Part shown: one piece after another, positions 1-8,110 of the stretch
Position numbering within the stretch: position 1 is the stretch's first letter
How the letters are laid out: every line of letters begins with the position of its first letter
Assembly: GCF_005938385.1 (NCBI RefSeq)
Contig: NZ_VCRA01000007.1
Location: 62,001-126,000 of the forward strand
Length of the DNA stretch: 64,000 nucleotides
From: Paenibacillus mesophilus
Lineage (GTDB): Bacteria > Bacillota > Bacilli > Paenibacillales > NBRC-103111
Direction: 5' to 3'
Position numbers and translations under genes: made by a program
The notes under the pieces: model-generated
Database searches by the model: none
Told to the model about the DNA's origin: nothing
Seen by the model: the letters and a program-made list of their open reading frames with translations, nothing else

Positions 1-441
1 AAAGAAACGACGGTCGCGGAAATATCCGGCGAGGAAGTTCGAGACGTCCTGAACCCGATCCGTCTCATTATCGAGAATTATGCGATCCGCAAAGCGCTGC
101 CGAACATCGGCGAACGCGAGCTCGAACGGCTCGCTTCCTTCGTACTCGACATGAAGGACGGCGCGGAGCAGAACAATTTGGACAAGATCGTAGAAGCCGA
201 TCTCGCCTTCCACGAGTATGTGCTCGGGCTAGCGGACATGCCGGGGCTGCTCAGCACCTGGACTTCGATCTACAACCGGATCCATCTCCATTTCATGATT
301 CAGGGCAAAGCGTACGAGGATTTGAACGACTTGTGGAGGGAACACGACAAGCTGCTGCTGGCGATCCGGCAAGGCGATCCCGACACGATCGAACAAGCTT
401 GGGCCGAGCATATCGGCACGTACAGAACGGCCGAAGCATAA
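1..441 (+). CDS. GntR-family transcriptional regulator, FCD domain (5'-truncated)
   Basis: The reading frame is open from base 1, so the N-terminal winged-helix DNA-binding domain lies outside the window. The 146 visible residues look like an all-helical FCD ligand-binding domain: an early segment RLIIENYAIRKAL, then DLAFHEYVLGLADMP, and a closing REHDKLLLAIRQGDP followed by AWAEHI, the usual D..FH and H..H pattern of FadR-type regulators. FCD regulators usually repress catabolic genes and are released by a carboxylate ligand. The aminotransferase-like gene starts 79 bp downstream on the same strand and could be a target, but that is only inferred from position. Confidence 0.85.
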   Translation, partial: KETTVAEISGEEVRDVLNPIRLIIENYAIRKALPNIGERELERLASFVLDMKDGAEQNNLDKIVEADLAFHEYVLGLADMPGLLSTWTSIYNRIHLHFMIQGKAYEDLNDLWREHDKLLLAIRQGDPDTIEQAWAEHIGTYRTAEA

Positions 442-520
442 CGGCTCCTCTAGCACTCTTCCGGCTGTATGGCCTTTAACAGCCGATCCGACAAACTACT
501 ACTTCTATGGAGGGATTTAC

Positions 521-1693
521 GTGACATTCGATTTCGACCGCCGCATCGACCGCCGCAATACGCGTTCCTACAAATGGGATCAGAACGGGAAGCTGTACGG
601 GGATCCCGACGTTCTGCCGCTGTGGGTTGCCGACATGGATTTCCCGAGTCCTCCGGCCGTTCGCGAGGTGCTGGAGAAAAGAGCGGCGCTCGGCATATAC
701 GGCTATGCGATCCGCACGGACAGCTATTTGGAATCGATCGTCCAATGGTTCCAAAGAAGACACGGCTGGACGATAGAGCCGCAATGGATTACGGACACGC
801 CGAGCGTCGTCACCTCGCTCAGTATCGCGGTCGAGCAGTTCAGCGAGCCCGGTAGCGACGTCGTGCTGCAATCGCCGGTGTATTACCCCTTCTACGATGT
901 CATCCGGAGCAACGGCAGAAACGTAGTCAAAAATCCGCTGCTGCTGCGCGACGGGAAACTTCAAATGGATTATGAGCAGCTCGAATCGCTGTTTCGGAAC
1001 GGGGCCAAGCTGCTGCTGCTGTGCAGTCCGCACAACCCCGGAGGGCGGGTATGGGACCGCGCGGATTTGCTCCGGCTCGGCGAGCTGTGCCTGACCTACG
1101 GCGTCACGGTCGTTTCCGACGAAATCCACTGCGACCTTGCGCTGCCCGGACATAAGCACATCCCGTTCGCCTCGCTCTCTCCGGAGCTGGCCGACATTAC
1201 GATCAGCTGCCTCGCGGCAACGAAAACGTTCAACCTGCCGGGACTGCACACGTCGTATACGGTCATATCGAATCCGGCGCTGAAGCGCAAGTTCGAGAAC
1301 CGGATTAAAGCGCTCAGCCTGCATATGGCGCAGCATTTCGCCCAAGACGCGGTGGAAGCCGCTTACCGGGAAGGCGACGCTTGGCTGGACGCGATGCTCG
1401 CCTATGTGTCCGGCAATATCGATTACGCGATCGATTATTTGGCCGAGCATTTGCCGGAGGTGAAGCCGGTCCGGCCGGAAGGAACGTACTTGCTCTGGAT
1501 CGATTGCCGCGGACTCGGCCTCGATGTGCCCGGCTTGAAGGATCTGATGTACCGCAAGGCAAAAGTCGTGTTCAACGAAGGCTCCACATTCGGCGACGAG
1601 GGCGAAGGCTGGCTCCGCATCAATCTCGCCTGTCCGCGCTCGATCGTCGAGGAAGCGCTGGAATCGTTTTGCCGCGCGGCCGCGAGCCGGTAA
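521..1693 (+). CDS. MalY/PatB-family PLP-dependent C-S lyase / aminotransferase
   Basis: A 390-residue fold-type I PLP enzyme of the MalY/PatB (cystathionine beta-lyase-like) family, normal in length. It opens with FDRRIDRRNTRSYKWD and LPLWVADMDFPSPPAV, both typical of the family, has the cofactor-contact segment CSPHNPGGRVW, the SDEIHCDL aspartate motif, and the Schiff-base lysine in AATKTFNLPGL. Family members cleave cystathionine or cysteine conjugates to a thiol, pyruvate and ammonia; some also act as regulators. The start is GTG, supported by GGAGGG about 7 bases upstream. The gene ends at a strong terminator shared with the convergent AraC gene. The exact substrate cannot be read from sequence. 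Confidence 0.88.
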   Translation: MTFDFDRRIDRRNTRSYKWDQNGKLYGDPDVLPLWVADMDFPSPPAVREVLEKRAALGIYGYAIRTDSYLESIVQWFQRRHGWTIEPQWITDTPSVVTSLSIAVEQFSEPGSDVVLQSPVYYPFYDVIRSNGRNVVKNPLLLRDGKLQMDYEQLESLFRNGAKLLLLCSPHNPGGRVWDRADLLRLGELCLTYGVTVVSDEIHCDLALPGHKHIPFASLSPELADITISCLAATKTFNLPGLHTSYTVISNPALKRKFENRIKALSLHMAQHFAQDAVEAAYREGDAWLDAMLAYVSGNIDYAIDYLAEHLPEVKPVRPEGTYLLWIDCRGLGLDVPGLKDLMYRKAKVVFNEGSTFGDEGEGWLRINLACPRSIVEEALESFCRAAASR

Positions 1694-1710
1694 CATGTAC
1701 CGGACAGCGA

Positions 1711-1746
1711 AAAAAAGCCGGACCTCAACTCGGGTCCGGCCTTTTT
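1711..1746. terminator. Rho-independent terminator, probably bidirectional
   Basis: Inverted repeat GCCGGACC / GGTCCGGC (1717-1724 and 1733-1740) with an 8-base loop, preceded by six A and followed by TTTTT. It lies between two convergent genes and can serve both strands. Confidence 0.85.
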
Positions 1747-1770
1747 CCGTATGAAACCGCCGCCGCCAAG

Positions 1771-2580
1771 TCATTCAAGCTTCGTTCCCTTGACGTATTC
1801 CTCCGGCGATCTGCCGACGATCGCTTTGAAATCTTTAATGAAGTGCGCCTGGTCGTAATAGCCCAAATCGAGCGACAGCTTCGGCCAGTCCGTGATTTCG
1901 CCGCGCTCCAGCTGCTCGGCCGCATCGTGAAGACGATAGCGCTGGATGACCCACTTCGGGCTGATGCCGACATAACGGCTGAACAGCCGCTGCAGGGTTC
2001 GTTTGTTGATTCCGAACCGGCGGACGAGATCGTCCACCTTCGTTATATCCCTATCTCCTGAGATGGTCGTTACGATTCCATGCACATACTCGACGTTGTC
2101 ATCCTTGACCGGGAGCCTCCCGCGAAAAAACCGTTCCGCCAATAACACCATGTCCCGTTCGTTGTCTTGGGCGAGAATATCCGCTTCCAGCGGCCGGACA
2201 TCCGTGCCGAACGCTTCCCGGAAGCTGACGGAACGTCCGGTCAGCCCGGAAATGTCCCGTTTCCAGAAAGGATAAAATCCGCCGGGTCTGAACTTGATGC
2301 CGAGCACCTTTCCTTCATCCTTGACTATGCGGATGTCGCTCGTTCTCGTTATCCCGTATATTCGCGTGTTGCGTTGCTCGAAAACCATGTTGACGTTGGG
2401 ATGCGACAGCACGACTTGTTCATAAGGGGCTTGTCCGCGCAAATCCCATTTCACGATCCAGAACCATTGGATGAACCAGTCGAGATCCTGCGAAGGGGAA
2501 TACCGGGTAAGCGAAAACTTCTGCCTGCTTTCCTGTATATTCAATATGCCTTTGCCGCTAACCTCTACAGATGCAGTCAT
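1771..2580 (-). CDS. AraC-family transcriptional regulator (DUF6597-like N-terminus)
   Basis: 269 residues. The N-terminal half (about 20-140: RYSPSQDLDWFIQWFWIVKWDL, then VLGIKFRPGGFYPFW) matches the DUF6597-like sensor of AraC regulators related to helix-turn-helix stress activators. The C-terminal 100 residues hold the double helix-turn-helix (FGINKRTLQRLFSRYVGISP, then LGYYDQAHFIKDFKAIVGRSPEEY). The ATG start has GGAGGGT 8 bases upstream. It is divergent from the SRPBCC gene at 2764, its most likely partner; SRPBCC proteins and such regulators are often paired, although the effector is unknown. Confidence 0.85.
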   Translation of the reverse strand: MTASVEVSGKGILNIQESRQKFSLTRYSPSQDLDWFIQWFWIVKWDLRGQAPYEQVVLSHPNVNMVFEQRNTRIYGITRTSDIRIVKDEGKVLGIKFRPGGFYPFWKRDISGLTGRSVSFREAFGTDVRPLEADILAQDNERDMVLLAERFFRGRLPVKDDNVEYVHGIVTTISGDRDITKVDDLVRRFGINKRTLQRLFSRYVGISPKWVIQRYRLHDAAEQLERGEITDWPKLSLDLGYYDQAHFIKDFKAIVGRSPEEYVKGTKLE

Positions 2581-2682
2581 TGACCTGACCCTCCTCCGAA
2601 CGGATCCGCCCCCGCAATGGGGCGATCCGGTGATGACCCTTGATCCGGCTATCCGCCATGTCGCGTTTTTACAATACGTCCG

Positions 2683-2701
2683 GGACAGTTTGTCCTATAC
2701 T
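2683..2701 (+). promoter_or_regulatory. Palindrome GGACA-GTT-TGTCC abutting a -10-like TATACT
   Basis: A perfect 5-bp inverted repeat (2683-2695) is directly followed by TATACT (2696-2701), about 60 bases before the SRPBCC start and in the divergent region with the AraC gene. This placement fits an operator, but no convincing -35 is seen at 16-18 bp. TTTACA at 2668 is 22 bp away. Confidence 0.35.
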
Positions 2702-2763
2702 TAAGCGTAGCAAGCCGACTTCGAGCTTGCAAGCGATATTCCGACGTCAGGAGGCATTGTGGA

Positions 2764-3216
2764 ATGAACGAACTCAGCTATGTTATTTATATCGGAGCCA
2801 AGCCCGAGGAAGTGTGGCAGGCGCTGCTGTCTCCCGAAGGCACGAAAGCGATCTTTTTCGGCTGCGTCATCCGCTCTACGTTCGAAATCGGTTCGACCCT
2901 CGAATATGTAGGTCCAGGTAACGACGGCGACGAAACCGTCCACGTATACGGCAACGTGCTCGCATTCGAGCCGAACCGCTTGCTGAGCGTAACCGAGCAT
3001 CCGGGCCCGTCCTATTCCGAACATCACGCCGAGCTGGAGACCCGAATTACGATGACGCTCGAGCCGGTCGGGGCATGCACGAAGTTTACGCTGGTCAACG
3101 ATCAGTGGCCGGACAATCATCCTTCCCGCGCCAATACGGAGCAAAGCTGGCCGATCATACTGAGCAACATCAAATCGTACGTGGAGACCGGCAAGGGGCT
3201 CGATCTCGGCTGGTAA
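2764..3216 (+). CDS. SRPBCC (START-like, AHSA1-type) domain protein
   Basis: 150 residues of the SRPBCC/AHSA1 ligand-binding fold. The opening LSYVIYIGAKPEEVWQALL is the standard first strand plus helix. The middle has the alternating beta strands with LLSVTEHP, and the end RANTEQSWPIILSNIKSYVETGKGL is the long C-terminal helix that closes the hydrophobic pocket. The usual length is 140-160. AGGAGG sits 10 bases before the ATG. Function is not defined beyond binding or sensing a small hydrophobic molecule. Divergence from an AraC regulator suggests joint regulation. Confidence 0.82.
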   Translation: MNELSYVIYIGAKPEEVWQALLSPEGTKAIFFGCVIRSTFEIGSTLEYVGPGNDGDETVHVYGNVLAFEPNRLLSVTEHPGPSYSEHHAELETRITMTLEPVGACTKFTLVNDQWPDNHPSRANTEQSWPIILSNIKSYVETGKGLDLGW

Positions 3217-3233
3217 TAGAAACGTCTCGCCAA

Positions 3234-3265
3234 CCTGCCCGGCATTCGCTGTCGAGGCAGGCTCT
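3234..3265 (+). terminator. Possible terminator after the SRPBCC gene
   Basis: CCTGCC (3234-3239) pairs with GGCAGG (3256-3261) and is followed by CTCTTTT. The loop is long (16 bases) and the stem short, so this is tentative. Confidence 0.4.
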
Positions 3266-3295
3266 TTTGCGTAACTAAATAGCAAATGATAAAGA

Positions 3296-3336
3296 CTCTT
3301 ATTTCTCACAAAATGACGGTTGAGACGAAATAAGAG
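3296..3336. repeat. Intergenic inverted repeat
   Basis: CTCTTATTT (3296-3304) pairs with AAATAAGAG (3328-3336), with nested TCTCA/TGAGA arms. A third half-copy, CTCTTATT, occurs near 3411. No gene is seen in 3217-3418. The repeat could form an RNA hairpin or be an interspersed palindrome. Confidence 0.5.
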
Positions 3337-3418
3337 ATGCTGGAGACTGTTAATTTGCGGCAAATAGCACGTTCGTGAGCCATTCGCTTCAAATAAAAGC
3401 CCCAAACATCTCTTATTG

Positions 3419-3760
3419 TCACGCTACATTCATTTTGATCAAATAACTGAAGAATGAAACGAGCAGTACGAGCATTACGGCGAATGGGACGCTGATCAAA
3501 GCAATCGCGGCTACGGCAAAGCCTCTGCCTTCGGCTGCCGATCTAATTGTCCGTATGGCAAGTACTAGTGTTACGACATAAATGGCAAATGCGACACTAT
3601 ATAAGAGGATTGCAACATAACCGTTACTGCTCCATACTCCCTGACCTTCGGCGATTACGGCGACCAGAAATAAAAGGGTAAAAACGACTCCGGCAGCGCC
3701 GACGACGAACGATACGACGCCTGGACTGAATCGGCCGAAGGGCGGTTTCGCGCTGGACAA
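3419..3760 (-). CDS. Small integral membrane protein, function unknown
   Basis: 113 residues with three hydrophobic stretches: VVSFVVGAAGVVFTLLFLVAVIA, then GYVAILLYSVAFAIYVVTLVLAI, then FAVAAIALISVPFAVMLVLLVSFFSYLI. These are probably transmembrane helices, after a short cytoplasmic N-terminus. I chose the TTG at 3760 because AGGAG lies 7 bases upstream. An in-frame TTG 7 codons earlier (3781) has no ribosome site. No family is recognised. It stands alone between the SRPBCC and VOC genes. Confidence 0.6.
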   Translation of the reverse strand: MSSAKPPFGRFSPGVVSFVVGAAGVVFTLLFLVAVIAEGQGVWSSNGYVAILLYSVAFAIYVVTLVLAIRTIRSAAEGRGFAVAAIALISVPFAVMLVLLVSFFSYLIKMNVA

Positions 3761-3908
3761 AAAAACACTCCTCTTCTCCAATAGACTGCATGTAAGCTAT
3801 AATAGCACGTTTTCGCGAAATGGAAAATCATACGTTGCCGATTGAGCATTGCCGCGTTAGCGGCTATACTTGTGGGGACAGGCAATCCTGGACAAGGGAG
3901 CGTGCAAG

Positions 3909-4325
3909 ATGGGAAGCAATGAGGCAATCGGCGGAGGCGGCGGGTTTCATCACGTTGCGATTCGCGTGTTCGATTTCGACGCGACGATCCGGTTCTACAC
4001 CGAGGTGCTCGGATTCCGCGAGCGGACGAGCTGGGGAGAGGGAGACGGCCGGGGAGCGCTGCTCGATACGGGCGACGGCAATTATTTGGAGGTGTTTGCC
4101 GGAGGGCGCGAAGGTCCGAAGCCGGAAGGCGCATTTATCCATATCGCACTGCGGTGCGACAACGTCGACGAAGTGACCGAACGCGTGCGGGCGGCGGGAC
4201 GGGAAGTGACCGTCGAGCCCAAAACCGCACAGATGGGCGATTACTCGATTCGGCTTTCTTTCTTCAAAGGACCCGACGGGGAGCAGGTCGAGTTGTTCCA
4301 TACGATCGGCGAGAACAAGCTGTAG
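3909..4325 (+). CDS. VOC-superfamily protein, glyoxalase I-like
   Basis: 138 residues with two beta-alpha-beta-beta-beta modules. The four positions that bind metal in glyoxalase I-type proteins all appear filled: H15 (HHVAIRV), E61 (NYLEVFA), H78 (FIHIALR) and E128 (EQVELFH). The lone-domain length is typical. Members include lactoylglutathione lyases, dioxygenases and fosfomycin-type resistance enzymes, so the substrate is open. The ATG at 3909 is preferred over the in-frame ATG at 3870 because AAGGGAG ends 8 bases before it and conservation begins only after it. The gene is monocistronic and ends at a terminator. Confidence 0.8.
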   Translation: MGSNEAIGGGGGFHHVAIRVFDFDATIRFYTEVLGFRERTSWGEGDGRGALLDTGDGNYLEVFAGGREGPKPEGAFIHIALRCDNVDEVTERVRAAGREVTVEPKTAQMGDYSIRLSFFKGPDGEQVELFHTIGENKL

Positions 4326-4339
4326 CGAGAAAAATAAAG

Positions 4340-4376
4340 CGCCGACCGCGCGCGATGCCGGTCGGCGTCTCCTTTT
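4340..4376. terminator. Terminator between convergent genes
   Basis: CGCCGACC (4340-4347) pairs with GGTCGGCG (4360-4367), followed by TCTCCTTTTT. The left side is A-rich, so it can also serve the minus-strand FAD oxidoreductase gene. Confidence 0.75.
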
Positions 4377-4380
4377 TACG

Positions 4381-5715
4381 TTACCGCAACGTCACCCTCT
4401 CCACATCCCCTTCAACGAATTGCCCGCCCGCTTGCAGCACGTAGCGGATGCGGGATGCCGGTACATGCCTAACATCGTCCGCCTTCGCCCACACCGCCAA
4501 CGCCGCAGCCGTTCCCGCCGCCTCGCCGATCGCGCTGACGCCGGACATGACCCGGTAAGAGCTGTGCGCTTCATGCGTGCCGCTTATACAGCGGGAACTG
4601 AGCAGCAAATTTTTCAGCCCTTTGGCGATCAGCGACCGGTACGGAATGTGATAATAGCCCGGCGCCCCGATTTTCACCAGTGTGGCCCCTCCGCCGAGCG
4701 GATCGTGGATATCCAGACTGTACGCGCAGGCGGCTACCATATCCTCGAACTTGCGTGCGCCGAGGCAGTCTTCTGCCGTCAGCACATAATCGCCCACAAT
4801 CCGCCTTCCTTCGCGAACCCCCAGCTTGGGAGCGATAAACTCGACGGACGATCGGGCAAAAGCAGGGTGGCGCTTGACCGCTTCAATCAGCTGAAACGCC
4901 TGCTCCGTCCCTTCCTTCATGCCGTTCGCGACCGATTCCGGGCTTGTCGGATCGACATTGGTTACGGCCGTGGAGTTGAACAAAATGCCGCGGCCGTCCG
5001 GATAAGGAAAGCATAGAACGCTCGGCCGCGGGTTGCGCGTTCCGCCCTCCTCCTTCATCTGCTTGAAATGCACCGTCAGCTCCTGTCTCAAGGAGCGAAT
5101 GCCGCCCCATGTCGCGATCCGCGGATTCAGCAGCTTGGACGGATCGAATCCGGTCATTTTGAAGGTGACGGTCGCGGATTGCAGCTTGCCGTCCTCCTCC
5201 CGTCCGATCTGGAAAGAAGCTCCGGCCATCGCACTCAGGTTGCCGTCCGCCGTAGCGTCGAGATATACGCCTCCGCTAACGGAAACCGGCTCTCCGCCGC
5301 CCGACTCGACTGTAATTCGGACGATGGACTCTCCATCGGTCATTACGCCGGTAACACGATGATCCGTCCATACCGTTATTAGCGGTTCAGCCCGCAGCAG
5401 CGACAAATATCGTTCCTTCAATTCCTTCTCGTCGTATGTGGGAACGGTTTCCTCCGTATCGAAAATTCCTTTACCGTTCCCGTAGGCTTGCGGAAACAGC
5501 TCGCGATGGATGCCGTTGTTGATGGTCCGGCCGTTATGATCCCGGAACGAGCAAATGAGCGAAACCGCCGAATGAACGCCCGTTCCGCCGATTTCCTTCA
5601 TCCCCTCGATCAGCAGCACGCTTCTGCGCAGCCGCGCAGACGCGAGAGCCGCGCATATGCCGCCTACCCCCGCTCCAACAATAACAATATCGCGCTTCTC
5701 TTCCCGGACACTCAT
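4381..5715 (-). CDS. FAD-dependent oxidoreductase (FAD_oxidored family)
   Basis: 444 residues. The N-terminal Rossmann motif IVIVGAGVGGICAALASARL is followed by an acidic strand end, LLIEGMKEIGGTG. A YLDATADGNLSAMAGASF segment and a C-terminal flavin-contact region (LLLSSRCISGTHEAHSSYRVMSGVSAIGEAAG) are typical of PF12831-type proteins. These are common in carbohydrate gene neighbourhoods and are usually annotated without a known substrate. No signal peptide is seen, so it is probably cytoplasmic. AAGGAG lies about 11 bases before the ATG. It is monocistronic. Confidence 0.85.
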   Translation of the reverse strand: MSVREEKRDIVIVGAGVGGICAALASARLRRSVLLIEGMKEIGGTGVHSAVSLICSFRDHNGRTINNGIHRELFPQAYGNGKGIFDTEETVPTYDEKELKERYLSLLRAEPLITVWTDHRVTGVMTDGESIVRITVESGGGEPVSVSGGVYLDATADGNLSAMAGASFQIGREEDGKLQSATVTFKMTGFDPSKLLNPRIATWGGIRSLRQELTVHFKQMKEEGGTRNPRPSVLCFPYPDGRGILFNSTAVTNVDPTSPESVANGMKEGTEQAFQLIEAVKRHPAFARSSVEFIAPKLGVREGRRIVGDYVLTAEDCLGARKFEDMVAACAYSLDIHDPLGGGATLVKIGAPGYYHIPYRSLIAKGLKNLLLSSRCISGTHEAHSSYRVMSGVSAIGEAAGTAAALAVWAKADDVRHVPASRIRYVLQAGGQFVEGDVERVTLR

Positions 5716-5795
5716 CAGGCTCTCTCCTTCTTGTTTTGCGTCAGCCGGGCTCCACCCGGTATCTTCTCCCTTTACTATGATAGAATCATGCCGTG

Positions 5796-5826
5796 ATAAC
5801 TACATAATTTTTCGCGAAATAGTTAT
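5796..5826. promoter_or_regulatory. Inverted repeat ATAACTA-N17-TAGTTAT upstream of the FAD oxidoreductase
   Basis: Perfect 7-bp arms at 5796-5802 and 5820-5826, 80-110 bases upstream of the 5715 start, with a TTCGCGAA palindrome inside. It could be an operator; no regulator can be assigned. Confidence 0.3.
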
Positions 5827-5901
5827 GTTTTTTTGCGATATAAGAAAAGCTTCTGATCGAAGCCTTTCGATGATGTGCATTCGTGTTTTAGCGGTTGCTT
5901 A

Positions 5902-5961
5902 TTCTTGGTTCAGAAACCCGCACTTCGCTTTAACACTATAGCGAAGTTAAATTTTCCGAAT
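5902..5961. repeat. Intergenic repeat with hairpin, copy 1
   Basis: A unit beginning TTCTTGGTTCAGAAAC, containing the stem ACTTCGCT (5922-5929) / AGCGAAGT (5940-5947) with a 10-base loop and a following TTAAA. A second copy lies at 6087 in the same orientation. The whole 5716-6150 stretch otherwise shows no convincing gene. Confidence 0.6.
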
Positions 5962-6086
5962 CAATAAGAAAACGTCTATCGACGTACTTCAAGGATGAGC
6001 GACCGCTACTCTCACCCCAAAAAGTGACGCTATCCCTTCGAAGATTACACCGGGTACTTTTCGGGGACCCCGAACACCGGAAGTTT

Positions 6087-6146
6087 TTCTTGGTTCAGAA
6101 ACTCTCACTTCGCTTTAACGCTTTAGCGAAGTTAAACTTTCTTTAT
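6087..6146. repeat. Intergenic repeat with hairpin, copy 2
   Basis: Direct repeat of the 5902 unit, with the same 16-base lead and the same 8-bp stem (6107-6114 / 6125-6132). The loop differs by only three bases, so the stem is better preserved than the surroundings. Confidence 0.6.
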
Positions 6147-6150
6147 CGTT

Positions 6151-6179
6151 AAAAAATCCCCGCCGGCATTTGGCCGGCG
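6151..6179 (-). terminator. Terminator of the small-peptide gene
   Basis: CGCCGGC (6161-6167) pairs with GCCGGCG (6173-6179). On the minus strand it is followed by GGGATTTTTT, a clear intrinsic terminator 31 bases after the 6211 stop. Confidence 0.75.
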
Positions 6180-6210
6180 AGGTTGCTGTTTTTGCTCCAG
6201 GTATTGCCCA

Positions 6211-6327
6211 TTATTTCATTTTTTTGAGGAGAACGCCGGCGAGTCCTTTGAATACTTTCTCCAGACGAACTTTCTTGTGCCGCGTACCGCCCATACCGCC
6301 CAGAATACCCTTGATCAGATCGAACAT
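6211..6327 (-). CDS. 38-residue cationic, glycine-rich peptide
   Basis: A short open frame of 38 residues starting MFDLIKGILGGMGG and ending AGVLLKKMK. It has eight Lys, two Arg and two acidic residues (net about +8), with hydrophobic and basic residues alternating like an amphipathic helix. GGGGGTGAT precedes the ATG by 5-6 bases, a plausible promoter lies just upstream and a terminator follows, so it looks expressed. It sits 127 bp downstream of the ABC permease gene on the same strand. No family is recognised. It could be a membrane-active peptide, a regulatory peptide or a small membrane-associated protein. Confidence 0.55.
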   Translation of the reverse strand: MFDLIKGILGGMGGTRHKKVRLEKVFKGLAGVLLKKMK

Positions 6328-6357
6328 TGTAATCACCCCCGAACGCATGGATGATAC

Positions 6358-6387
6358 AGTATATTGAAGTCCGATTGATAGAGTCAC
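6358..6387 (-). promoter_or_regulatory. Candidate sigma-A promoter for the 38-residue peptide
   Basis: On the minus strand GTGACT (6387-6382) and TATACT (6363-6358) are separated by 18 bp. The predicted start is about 25 bases before the ATG at 6327. Confidence 0.45.
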
Positions 6388-6454
6388 AGTCAATCAACTA
6401 TTACTAGAGTCTATCTTGCGGCCGTATCGGAGCAAATGTGCCGGTATTATTCGA

Positions 6455-8110
6455 TCAAGCCTCGATCCTCCCGAACCACGCTTCCCCCTTCGCCTTCAAC
6501 AGACGAATGAGTACGACATCCGCGGCAACCATCAGTACAAGCAGCAATGCAGCCGCGGCCCACAGACCGAGTCCGAGCCAATTGACCAGTATGAACAAAG
6601 CGGCGGCAGCGGCGATGCTGAGCAGCAGATTGAACAAGCCGTTCATATTTTGTTTAACCGCCTTCTGCTCGTTGTCCCACACCAGCTTCGGCAGCCACAG
6701 ATCGATCATGATGCCGGTCAGGCACGTAAACAAGGTGGCCGCGATCGCAATGACGAGCATGGCCAGTATGAACAGGAGAGGCAGCTGTAGCATGAAGAAT
6801 GCGACAACGAGTAGGAGGAGCGCTCCGATCATCGTAATGAGCCATCCGGCCGCGACCTTGGCGGCAATCATGCTGCCGTAGGAGACAGGCATATATTTCG
6901 AGACGAAAAATCCCGCTCCCTCCCGCGAAATCGAAGTGGAAGCCGTCGCATTCGCACCGGAAACGAACAACAGCAAGGCGAGCCCGATCGCCGGTACAAG
7001 CGCCGACGATTCGAACGTTTCGAACAACGTCTGGGCCGAGCCGAGCATTTCTTTGAAATCCGGCTGCGTGAGCACGGGGATAAGCAGCAGCACCGGCCAC
7101 AGAAACGACATCAGCACGCAGTTGAGAAAAAACGGGGGCGTCCGCATCAGAATGCGCAGCTCCTTTAACAACAGCGCCTTCCGCGCAGACTGCTGCGATG
7201 TCTGCCGGTCGAGCTGGGATCCGCTGAGCCGGATTCGGCGAGCCGCCGTTTCGGAAATACCCATTACGCCTCGGAAGTAAAACCGCTGGGCCAGCGCAAC
7301 GAACACGATATAGAATAGCGCCGTCAAGCCGACGAACAAGACGAGCCATGCCGCTCCGGCGAGCTGGGATTCCCTCAACAGGGCGTTTGCCGCAAGCTTG
7401 ACGCTCGGAAAAGACCGGGTGGCGAATTCGATTAACGAATTGTTGCCGCCAAGCAGCATGTCCTGCATCTGCTCGGGCTTCATCGCTTTATTGATCGAAC
7501 GCTGGATGAACATGTTCAATCCGAACGATGCCAGCACCGCCGCTACGCCGCCGAGCATCCGGAATCGGTCTTTGTTGCGGGCTACGCCTGCGAAGCTCAT
7601 GATCGCCATCGCGATGACCGACGCCAAGACGAGCGGAACGACGGGCAGAGCCAAGAAGACGACGATCGCGTACAAATAATAGAGCACTCCGGCGCCGTCC
7701 TTGATGCCGAATACGACGATCAGCGGGACTAGAAAAATAAGCAGCGTCAAATATTCGTACAGCAGGACGGTCAGAAATTTGGCCGTTACGATTTGACCGG
7801 GCTTCAAAGGGAGCGGCAGCAAATGCTCCACATCCTGGGCAAAATAAAACACCGTGATCACATAAAAAATACCGAACATGAACACGACCAGACTGGCCAG
7901 TGCAAGTCCGAGTCCGAGAACGGCCCCGCCTTGTCCGATCGACTGAAGCGCGTCGTAAAAGATCGCGACCATGTTGCCGATGGCGGACGCGAGCGGCAGC
8001 AAGGCGACCAGAAGCAGCGCGGGGAGGAGAAACCGCTTCTTGCCCGGCTTCGACATCTGTCCCGTGCCGTTCACGAGTAAAATACGCGTCAGCGCGAGCG
8101 TCTTATTCAT
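6455..8110 (-). CDS. ABC exporter membrane protein (large ABC-2-type permease)
   Basis: 551 residues with about twelve hydrophobic segments in two groups. The first includes LLPALLLVALLPLASAIGNMVA and LVVFMFGIFYVITVFYFAQDVEHLLPLPLKPGQIVTAKFL, the DVEHLLPLPL motif of the putative ABC exporter family (PF16962-like). The soluble centre holds LLLKELRILMRTPPFFLNCV. It is the channel partner of the ATPase encoded just upstream; the two genes overlap by 8 bp (GATGAATAA), indicating translational coupling. Substrate is unknown. The cationic peptide gene downstream makes a peptide substrate worth considering, but nothing proves it. Confidence 0.85.
   Translation of the reverse strand: MNKTLALTRILLVNGTGQMSKPGKKRFLLPALLLVALLPLASAIGNMVAIFYDALQSIGQGGAVLGLGLALASLVVFMFGIFYVITVFYFAQDVEHLLPLPLKPGQIVTAKFLTVLLYEYLTLLIFLVPLIVVFGIKDGAGVLYYLYAIVVFLALPVVPLVLASVIAMAIMSFAGVARNKDRFRMLGGVAAVLASFGLNMFIQRSINKAMKPEQMQDMLLGGNNSLIEFATRSFPSVKLAANALLRESQLAGAAWLVLFVGLTALFYIVFVALAQRFYFRGVMGISETAARRIRLSGSQLDRQTSQQSARKALLLKELRILMRTPPFFLNCVLMSFLWPVLLLIPVLTQPDFKEMLGSAQTLFETFESSALVPAIGLALLLFVSGANATASTSISREGAGFFVSKYMPVSYGSMIAAKVAAGWLITMIGALLLLVVAFFMLQLPLLFILAMLVIAIAATLFTCLTGIMIDLWLPKLVWDNEQKAVKQNMNGLFNLLLSIAAAAALFILVNWLGLGLWAAAALLLVLMVAADVVLIRLLKAKGEAWFGRIEA

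Noticed and set aside
476..1774. 432-residue minus-strand frame
   Set aside because: Shadow of the MalY/PatB gene, whose motifs are unambiguous.
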